This document shows, piece by piece, positions 1 through 5,473 of a stretch of 9,235 nt of DNA. Position numbers and translations under genes: made by a program. Numbering within the stretch: position 1 is the first letter of the stretch; each line of letters begins with the position of its first letter. The notes beneath the pieces are model-generated. The model was not told where the DNA came from and searched no databases. It saw only the letters and a list, made by a program, of their open reading frames with translations. Source of the DNA: Roseimaritima sp. (GTDB lineage: Bacteria; Planctomycetota; Planctomycetia; Pirellulales; Pirellulaceae); assembly GCA_007124075.1 (NCBI GenBank), contig SLFV01000247.1, forward strand, positions 1 through 9,235. The letters are read 5' to 3'.

Positions 1-1
1 G

Positions 2-130
2 ATCGTTGCACCACAAGCTCTGGTGGAAATTCAACCCGATGTCATAATTTTATCCAATCGACTGTACGAGCCAGAAATTCGACAGCAGCTCGAAACGCTA
101 GGGCTGCGGTGTGACCTCCTTGTGGCTTAG
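2..130 (+). CDS. C-terminal end of a Rossmann / sugar C-methyltransferase-like protein (5' end outside window)
   Basis: An open frame enters from the left edge and ends at TAG 128-130, giving the last 42 residues of a protein. The tail contains PDVIILSNRLYEPEIRQQL followed by a short strand ending LLVA. A hydrophobic strand, then an N-x-x-Y turn, a D/E-I helix and a closing strand is the pattern I associate with the C-terminal Rossmann-like part of sugar-nucleotide C-methyltransferases and related NAD-binding proteins. That assignment is inference from a short fragment. The flippase starts 43 bases downstream on the same strand, so the two probably share a transcript and this gene probably belongs to the same surface-polysaccharide cluster. 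The reading frame is well supported; the family is not. Confidence 0.55.
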   Translation: MVAPQALVEIQPDVIILSNRLYEPEIRQQLETLGLRCDLLVA

Positions 131-164
131 TGCCAATGGATCATTTAATCGGTACACTAATTAT

Positions 165-168
165 GAGG
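165..168 (+). promoter_or_regulatory. Shine-Dalgarno GAGG deciding the GTG start of the flippase
   Basis: GAGG lies five bases before the GTG at 174. An in-frame TAA (171-173) directly precedes that GTG, so no longer in-frame version is possible. The next in-frame ATG would remove the conserved first membrane segment. Confidence 0.55.
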
Positions 169-173
169 CATAA

Positions 174-1469
174 GTGCCGACCCCACTGAAAACTATTTTT
201 AACGCATTGACGCGGAGACCGGTACTGGCGCTGCTGGACCAGTGTGTCGCCAGTGGAACGAGGTTTCTGGCTTTTTTGCTGATCGGTCGTTTCGCTGGAC
301 CCACAGAACTTGGGGTTTACACGATCATCGTCGCAATGGTCATCGGCACCAACCTGATTCAAGAAGCGTTAATTGCCCGCCCGTACCAGGTATTTCTCCA
401 GCGAATGTCAACCAGGCGTCAGCGTTCCTTCAGCGGCAGCACGCTGACGCAGTTTATTGGACTCGCCGCCCTGTTTGCGGTGTTAAGTATCGTGGGCGGG
501 GTCGCATTTGGTTTATGGAAAGGCTGGGATAGCAATTTTACGTTGCTGGCATTCGCGCTGGCGATTCAACTGCCAGGAACATTGTGTTGGGATTTCAGCA
601 GGCGGTATGCGTTCGCCAAGCTGAATATGGGGGGGGCGATTGTAATTGACACCGGCTTGGCAATTGTGCAAATCGGTAGTTTACTAGTTATTCATGGAGT
701 GACCAGTCGATTGACCGCGTTGCATGCTGTCTTGGCGGTGGGGACCAGCAGTCTGGTAGTGGGTCTGGCGGCCTTAGGTTACTGGTCGATTGAGTTTTCG
801 CTTAGTCGCAAGCGGTTGTGGCTCGACGCGGTCAAAAATTTCCGCTTCGGAAGCTGGCTATTGATTGGTCAGTTCATCGGTTTCGTCCAAGGTTACTCCA
901 TTCCCTATTTGTTAGCCGCCACGGTGGGGATGGAAGCGACGGGAATCTTTATGGCTTGCCAACAGGTGGTCCTGTTGTCCAATCCGTTTTTATTAGGGAT
1001 CAGTAACTGGCTGGGCCCACAATTGGCCAGCACCCATCACCTTGGAGGCTTATTAGGTTTGGCGCGTTTAACGCGTCTTTCATATTTAACGCTGGGTGGC
1101 TTGATGTCGGCATTTTGGCTAGTGTTAGTATTTTATGGGGAATTGGCGATAGGGTTGTTATTTGGAGATAAATACATAGGCTATGGCAACATGTTAGCAT
1201 TCTTAGGAGCTACGATGGTCGGGTTTGCGTTATCGATTGCTGGCACTGCTGCTTTGGCTGCCATGAATCGGACACGTATAATTATGGTCGGAACGTTTTG
1301 CGGAACTATCATGGGATTTGCGACGTTTTTTCCGTTTGTCTACGTCTGGGGGCTCAGCGGGGCAGCCGCAGCATTAGGTTTGGGTAGCCTCACGTCAGGA
1401 ATGGTGCATGTTGTAGGTTTTGAATGGTGTTTTAAACGAGAGAATCATAATTGGATAGCGGAAGGTTAG
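174..1469 (+). CDS. Oligosaccharide flippase / polysaccharide biosynthesis membrane protein (Wzx-like, MOP superfamily)
   Basis: The product has 431 residues and is strongly hydrophobic, with about 12 predicted membrane segments separated by short basic loops, the size and topology of Wzx/RfbX-type lipid-linked oligosaccharide flippases. The N-terminal stretch around residues 21-50 (LLDQCVASGTRFLAFLLIGR, then AGPTELGVYT) matches the usual opening of this family, in which a helix with S-G-x-x-F is followed by a G-P-x-E-x-G-x-Y loop. Members move undecaprenyl-linked or similar sugar units across the inner membrane for capsule, O-antigen or exopolysaccharide assembly. Translation most likely starts at GTG 174, with GAGG five bases upstream. 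The gene lies between a probable sugar-modifying enzyme and a methyltransferase, which fits a surface-glycan cluster. The substrate cannot be read from the sequence. Other MOP-superfamily exporters (MATE, MurJ) are less likely from the N-terminal motif. Confidence 0.85.
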   Translation: MPTPLKTIFNALTRRPVLALLDQCVASGTRFLAFLLIGRFAGPTELGVYTIIVAMVIGTNLIQEALIARPYQVFLQRMSTRRQRSFSGSTLTQFIGLAALFAVLSIVGGVAFGLWKGWDSNFTLLAFALAIQLPGTLCWDFSRRYAFAKLNMGGAIVIDTGLAIVQIGSLLVIHGVTSRLTALHAVLAVGTSSLVVGLAALGYWSIEFSLSRKRLWLDAVKNFRFGSWLLIGQFIGFVQGYSIPYLLAATVGMEATGIFMACQQVVLLSNPFLLGISNWLGPQLASTHHLGGLLGLARLTRLSYLTLGGLMSAFWLVLVFYGELAIGLLFGDKYIGYGNMLAFLGATMVGFALSIAGTAALAAMNRTRIIMVGTFCGTIMGFATFFPFVYVWGLSGAAAALGLGSLTSGMVHVVGFEWCFKRENHNWIAEG

Positions 1470-1539
1470 TTTGCGGCCGGGTGCTCTATGCGACACTGTT
1501 GCACAGTCGTAAATTGATTGCCCTTACTTTTTTGATGAG

Positions 1540-2283
1540 ATGAAGCCGATGGCTGTTAAATTTACATTGCAAAAGCTACGACAACAACCGCTGCGAATGT
1601 CAAAGCGCATTCGTGAACATGGAATCGGCAATTTCAGCCGTTGGGGCGTATATCAACTGCGTTTTCGCGCGTTGGAGCGACGTCTGGGGATCGATACCAT
1701 GGAACATGCGTATGGAATTGACGTCTGGGACCGCGACGGTGGGCAGTGGTATGATCCGATTGATTACCAATGTCTTTGGGATATTTTGGACCACATGGAT
1801 CCACGACCGGACCAAGACGTGTTCCTAGATTACGGAGCGGGTCTGGGCAGGCCGATTATCGCGGCGGCGATGCGGCCTTTTCAGCGTGTGATTGGCGTGG
1901 AACGCGACCCCTTGCTGTTGGACTACTGTCAACAGCACGTCGCTTCTGCCCAGCAAAGGGGGAAGCAATGTTGTCCCATCGAGATCGTCGCTTGTGATGC
2001 CGCGGATTACGTGGTTCCCGGTGAGGTGACGCATATCCTGATGCACAACACATTCATTGAACAGCAATTAATGGACAAAGTTCTTGCGCGGATCGAGCAT
2101 TCTCTGGCTGCGACTCCGCGCGCCATCGCCTTATATTTTGTCCCTTTGCATAAGCATCAGCACTTGCTGGAAAATCAGACATTTTTGGAAATGTCTGACG
2201 AACTGCCAACCGGCTTTTGGAACCACGTCCGAATCATGGTTTACCAGAGCGTCCGGTCCCCAGCAACACCGGTCGCTCTCTAA
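1540..2283 (+). CDS. Class I SAM-dependent methyltransferase
   Basis: The product has 247 residues. A basic N-terminal helical region (about 1-50) precedes a Rossmann methyltransferase fold. Motif I is VFLDYGAGLGR (residues 94-104), the SAM-binding glycine loop. The acidic residue ending the second strand is E121 in VIGVERDP, and D153 (ACDA) would contact the adenine. The motif IV position reads ILMHNTF (166-172), where related enzymes usually have N-P-F or N-P-P-F, so the proline is replaced by threonine. The region before motif I (YDPIDYQCLWDIL) resembles small methyltransferases found in cell-surface glycan clusters, including DOT1-like ones. The gene begins 70 bases after the flippase on the same strand and probably belongs to the same operon. 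The acceptor is unknown; a sugar or lipid-linked glycan is inferred from context only. ATG 1549 is an alternative start, three codons downstream; neither has a strong ribosome-binding site. Confidence 0.8.
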   Translation: MKPMAVKFTLQKLRQQPLRMSKRIREHGIGNFSRWGVYQLRFRALERRLGIDTMEHAYGIDVWDRDGGQWYDPIDYQCLWDILDHMDPRPDQDVFLDYGAGLGRPIIAAAMRPFQRVIGVERDPLLLDYCQQHVASAQQRGKQCCPIEIVACDAADYVVPGEVTHILMHNTFIEQQLMDKVLARIEHSLAATPRAIALYFVPLHKHQHLLENQTFLEMSDELPTGFWNHVRIMVYQSVRSPATPVAL

Positions 2284-3200
2284 ATCGGACGCAGTTCGTC
2301 AGCAGGCGAAGCGTTCTATGTGCGCATGTCGCGGCGGGGTCTGAATTTCGCTGCCCAGCGGTGTCTATCACCCAAGGTCCAGGTCACCGTTGCCGGTTGC
2401 CTGCGCGTGCTCCAAATGGTCGCACAAGTCGGAGACCGCTTCGAGGCAAGAACCCGCTTTGCCTTTTACACAGCAGTTGCAAAGGTCGCCAATCAACCAC
2501 GTCAACGCCACTCGAGTCATCCCGACACGGCGAATCGGTTGATCTTTGGGCCAACGACGTAGTGATGCTTCCAAACGGCCTGACACGTAGCCGTATTTCG
2601 GGATCAACTCCCGATGCTCCCACGTCAGTTCAATCCGCTCAGTACAATCCGTTCGGTTCAATCCGCTGGGTCAACTCCGACATTCAGCTACCTTGGCATC
2701 ACGACAACGGGTGCGACTTTGCTGAATCGTCAAGCGTCGGGACTCCTTCTCCGCGTCACCGTACTGACGAATCGACTGAGGATGCGTTGCTGGCCATACA
2801 TCCGGAAGTAGGCGTTCATTGTCGGTGCTTCGCCACCGCGTCGCAAAGCGACAAACAGACAACTCTTCGATCCATCCGGGCTGCGATCCTAACCGGCAAG
2901 GCGGTGAACTGGCTTTGTTGGGGCAGGTTGATGAAGCGGATGTTCAGTAGCAACCCACGAAAATCCCAGAAGATCCAAAAGATCTCTATCTCGATGTGGA
3001 AATGTGGCTGGCCTCTGATGAGCCGCACAGATTCTTCAATGAAGGCCCATAACTGGGAGTCACCACCTTGTGTCCAGACCAATATCTGACGCGACTTGGC
3101 TTCCTCAGCGGAAAACCAACCGCTTCCCTTCCCGAAAACGCACCATCATTGACACAAGAAAGAGGAGCCGACCGTTGAAAGCCGACCAGCGACTAGTTGA
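2284..3200. other. Gene-poor spacer without a recognisable gene
   Basis: About 0.9 kb follows the methyltransferase with no product I can recognise on either strand. A + strand frame stays open from inside the methyltransferase to 3087, but its translation is rich in Ser, Arg, Thr and Pro, has no domain-like pattern and crosses a 14-bp tandem repeat whose unit is not a multiple of three. On the - strand, two stretches look slightly more protein-like: about 110 open codons ending at 2816, and about 98 codons from 2661 to 2368. They lie in different frames, have no clear starts and match nothing I know. The segment may be decayed coding DNA or true intergenic sequence. Confidence 0.5.
2628..2679. 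repeat. Degenerate 14-bp tandem repeat, about 3.7 units
   Basis: Three consecutive 14-base units can be read: GTTCAATCCGCTCA (2628-2641), GTACAATCCGTTCG (2642-2655) and GTTCAATCCGCTGG (2656-2669), followed by a partial diverged unit GTCAACTCCG (2670-2679). The core shared by the three full units is GT(T/A)CAATCCG(C/T)T. Because 14 is not divisible by three, expansion here would shift any reading frame, which argues that the region is not under coding constraint. Confidence 0.7.
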
Positions 3201-3223
3201 ACGACGGACTGGAAGTCCGTCGT
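3201..3223. repeat. Perfect inverted repeat, 10-bp arms and 3-base loop
   Basis: ACGACGGACT (3201-3210) and its exact reverse complement AGTCCGTCGT (3214-3223) flank GGA, giving a strong short hairpin on either strand. No T-run follows, so it is not a classical intrinsic terminator. It lies in the spacer between the methyltransferase and the RNA-repair operon. I have the impression that this palindrome recurs in Rhodopirellula-type genomes, but this cannot be tested from one window. Confidence 0.75.
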
Positions 3224-3314
3224 ACATTGCTCTTATGCGGCGGTGTCGTGTGGTTTCTAGCCTGAGCAACCTGTTAAAATCCTGGGTCAGATCGAATTTG
3301 CCTTGTTTTCGGTG

Positions 3315-3435
3315 AGCATCGTGCGATAAATGGCTGTTCCTTTGAACTGTCTCTCCCGACCCTGTGGAGCAGGAATAGCCGGGAGAGATTTAGACAGAGG
3401 GAGAAAGGTCAGCCAGTTATTTATCGCACGATGCT
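3315..3435 (-). repeat. 121-bp palindromic repeat element, copy 1 (MITE/REPIN-like)
   Basis: The ends are perfect 17-bp inverted repeats: AGCATCGTGCGATAAAT (3315-3331) and its complement (3419-3435). Inside, GGCTG (3332-3336) pairs with CAGCC (3410-3414), and CTCTCCCG (3351-3358) pairs with CGGGAGAG (3380-3387), so the whole element can fold into one long imperfect hairpin. The orientation given is the one matching copy 2 at 8751-8871. The two copies have equal length and agree at about 104 of 121 positions by hand alignment. No transposase gene or clear target-site duplication is present. It ends 106 bases before the RNA ligase start. Confidence 0.85.
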
Positions 3436-3530
3436 TAACGGTTACAAGAGACTTCATCATTTCATGACGAGCCGACTTGATTTTCGGTACCAAAGGTATC
3501 TGAAGGGTTTGTTGGGCTGAAGGCGAAATT

Positions 3531-3536
3531 AAGGAG
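3531..3536 (+). promoter_or_regulatory. Strong ribosome-binding site of the RNA ligase gene
   Basis: AAGGAG lies five bases before ATG 3542. It is the clearest Shine-Dalgarno sequence in the window and supports that start and the proposed operon order, with the ligase translated first and the downstream gene coupled to it. Confidence 0.75.
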
Positions 3537-3541
3537 CAATC

Positions 3542-4279
3542 ATGGGCGCTTCGCGGGGCGACTTTGTGAAGTATCCGCGGACGCCGCATCTGTTTGGCTC
3601 GCGGGGGACCTCGGACGATAAACATCTTGGCGAGCGGGAATCTGTTCAGTTTCTTGCCGATGATTCGTTGATTGTTGAGGAGAAGATTGATGGGACGAAC
3701 GTTGGGATTCATTTCGTTGGTGACGAGTTGGTGTTGCAGTGCCGGGGACACCTGTTAACCAAGGGAATGCACCCCCAATACGATCTTTTTAAACAGTGGA
3801 CGACGGTGAAACGGGATGTCTTGGAAGAACAGCTTGGCGACCGGTTTATCTTGTACGGCGAGTGGATGTACGCGAAACATTCGATCCATTATCGTGAGCT
3901 GCCGCATTACTTCTTCGAGTTCGACATTTTCGACAAAGACGCCGACGTATTCCTGACGCTCGAACGACGCATGGAACTGCTCGATGGGACTGGTATTAAA
4001 ACAGTTCCGATCGTGCATCGAGGGAAGTTGAAACGGTCGGAACTGGAAGAATTAATTCAGTCGTCGGCGTTCGGGGCCGCATTCGACAATCCGCTGACCG
4101 GCCGGCAGGATGACTTGGCCGAGGGGCTGTACCTTCGCACCGAGAACGAGACGGAGGTGACTGGGCGGGCTAAGTTCGTGCGACCGGAGTTTGTTGAAAA
4201 GATTAAGCAAAGCACGCACTGGCAACAGCAAGTGATGACGCCGAACGAATTGACCGACGGCGTGGATATTTGGTTATGA
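3542..4279 (+). CDS. ATP-dependent RNA ligase (small, RNA_ligase / Rnl2-like nucleotidyltransferase)
   Basis: The product has 245 residues and carries the covalent nucleotidyltransferase motifs in order. Motif I is EEKIDGTN with the predicted AMP-accepting lysine K48. A strand with LQCRGH (65-70) sits where motif Ia is expected. Motif III is LYGEW (104-108) with E107, and FFEFDIFDK (124-132) corresponds to motif IIIa. Motif IV is EGLYLR with E194, and motif V is RAKFVRP with K211. Such enzymes adenylate themselves with ATP, transfer AMP to a 5'-phosphate RNA end, and join it to a 3'-OH. At 245 residues it is shorter than T4 Rnl1 (374) or Rnl2 (334), with only about 34 residues after motif V, so it lacks a substantial C-terminal domain. 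Its stop codon overlaps the start of the HD-Pnk gene, implying joint production with an end-healing enzyme. Family assignment is firm; the natural RNA substrate is unknown. Confidence 0.92.
   Translation: MGASRGDFVKYPRTPHLFGSRGTSDDKHLGERESVQFLADDSLIVEEKIDGTNVGIHFVGDELVLQCRGHLLTKGMHPQYDLFKQWTTVKRDVLEEQLGDRFILYGEWMYAKHSIHYRELPHYFFEFDIFDKDADVFLTLERRMELLDGTGIKTVPIVHRGKLKRSELEELIQSSAFGAAFDNPLTGRQDDLAEGLYLRTENETEVTGRAKFVRPEFVEKIKQSTHWQQQVMTPNELTDGVDIWL
4276..4279 (+). promoter_or_regulatory. ATGA stop/start overlap coupling ligase and HD-Pnk translation
   Basis: The last bases of the ligase gene, TGA (4277-4279), overlap the ATG (4276-4278) of the HD-Pnk gene. No strong ribosome-binding site precedes this ATG, so reinitiation by ribosomes finishing the ligase is the likely mode of expression, giving linked amounts of both proteins. 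Confidence 0.75.
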
Positions 4280-5382
4280 ACTGGAACGAGCTAATACGAG
4301 CGAACCACGACGCGATTATCGCCTGGGCGGAAACGCAGCCTTGGTCGCGGGCGATGGCCGATTGCCATCAAGATTCGCAGTGGCACGCGGAAGGAGACGT
4401 GTGGACGCACACGAAGATGGTTTGCAAAGAATTGACGCGGCTCGATGAGTGGGAGTCATTGGGAGAGGACGATCAACGCGTATTGCTGATGACCGCTTTG
4501 TTCCACGATGCTGCTAAACCTTTGACGTCGGTCTTGGATCTGGAAACGGGACACGTCCGCTCACCGAATCATGCCGTGAAGGGCGAGCACTTGGTTCGCG
4601 GCGTGTTGCGAAGCTTGGAGTGTCCGCTGAGCGAACGGGAACGCGTCTGTTCGCTCGTTCGCTACCACGGCCGGCCAGCATTTGTGCTCGAACGAGAAGA
4701 CACGACTCGGGAATTGGTTCGTTTGTCTTGGTTAAGCGAGAACCGGCTGCTTTATTTGTTCGCGCTCGCAGACACTCGCGGCCGGGATACCAACTCGATG
4801 AGCCGACCGGAAGATAACCTGCACTGTTATAAGATACTTGCGCAGGACAACGATTGCTTCGACACTCGCTATCCGTTTTCGACCGACCACGCGAGACTGA
4901 AATATTTCCGTCAAACCGAACCCAACCTGCACTACGTTCCCCACGACGATTTTTCGTGTGCGGTGACGATGATGTGCGGACTGCCAGGGAGCGGGAAAGA
5001 TACGTGGCTGGCGACGCATCGGCCAGAACTATCGGTTGTGTCACTCGACGACATCCGAACGGAATTGAAGGTGGAGCCGATCGATGATCAAGGCGGAGTG
5101 ATCCAAATCGCTACCGAGCGTTGCCGGCAGTACCTCCGCACCGGGACGTCTTTTGCTTTCAATGCAACGAATCTGCTGGGCCGGACTCGCAGCCGTTGGC
5201 TGTCGCTGTTCGCAGACTACAAGGCATCGGTCGAGTTGGTTTACGTTGAGCCGTCAATGAAATGCATCCTCAAACAGAACCGAGACCGGGAGCGTTCTGT
5301 CCCGGAAAGCATCATTCAAAAGCTTGTCGCCAAAGTAGAACCGCCGAACTGGCTGGAGGCACATCAGGTGCTATTGGTCTGA
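4276..5382 (+). CDS. HD-Pnk: HD-domain phosphoesterase fused to 5'-OH polynucleotide kinase (RNA end healing)
   Basis: The start is ATG 4276, which overlaps the ligase stop as ATGA and gives 368 residues; an in-frame TTG two codons earlier is less likely. Residues about 35-170 are an HD metal-dependent phosphohydrolase domain: H45 (WTHTK), H77-D78 (LFHDAAKP), H99, H105, H131 (RYHGRP) and D166 (ALADTRGRD). Residues about 228-365 are a P-loop kinase of the T4 Pnk type: Walker A GLPGSGKD with K241, SLDDIR (256-261) with the candidate catalytic aspartate, FNATN (295-299), and an arginine-rich lid QNRDRERS (334-341). The same domain order is known from Runella slithyformis HD-Pnk, whose HD domain removes 2',3'-cyclic or 3' phosphates and whose kinase phosphorylates 5'-OH ends. 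Coupling to the RNA ligase indicates a heal-and-seal pathway. Architecture is certain; the RNA target is not visible. Confidence 0.9.
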   Translation: MNWNELIRANHDAIIAWAETQPWSRAMADCHQDSQWHAEGDVWTHTKMVCKELTRLDEWESLGEDDQRVLLMTALFHDAAKPLTSVLDLETGHVRSPNHAVKGEHLVRGVLRSLECPLSERERVCSLVRYHGRPAFVLEREDTTRELVRLSWLSENRLLYLFALADTRGRDTNSMSRPEDNLHCYKILAQDNDCFDTRYPFSTDHARLKYFRQTEPNLHYVPHDDFSCAVTMMCGLPGSGKDTWLATHRPELSVVSLDDIRTELKVEPIDDQGGVIQIATERCRQYLRTGTSFAFNATNLLGRTRSRWLSLFADYKASVELVYVEPSMKCILKQNRDRERSVPESIIQKLVAKVEPPNWLEAHQVLLV

Positions 5383-5473
5383 TTTTTGTTGTGACGCGAA
5401 CACATCCACCTCACCACCAACGCACTTTCAAGACTTCTTTGTCCAATTCCCTCTGATCGTGTCATTGTTTGGC

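Noticed and set aside
1495..1507. ACTGT-TGC-ACAGT inverted repeat between the flippase and methyltransferase genes
   Set aside because: Arms are only five bases with no T-run, and the genes are probably co-transcribed. Too weak to call a terminator.
2217..3089. A 290-codon + strand open frame starting inside the methyltransferase
   Set aside because: TTG start with no ribosome-binding site, overlap with a real gene, composition unlike a folded protein, and it crosses a 14-bp tandem repeat.
3477..3502. Possible TTGATT ... TATCTG promoter upstream of the RNA ligase
   Set aside because: Spacing is only 14 bases and the -10 match is poor.
3287..3751. A 154-codon - strand open frame overlapping the RNA ligase start and the 121-bp element
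   Set aside because: It is antisense to a well-supported gene and its only recurring part is the repeat element. It is a by-product of that overlap.
5383..5473. Possible bidirectional terminator between the convergent HD-Pnk and heme-protein genes
   Set aside because: A short T-run occurs after the HD-Pnk stop but no stable hairpin precedes it.
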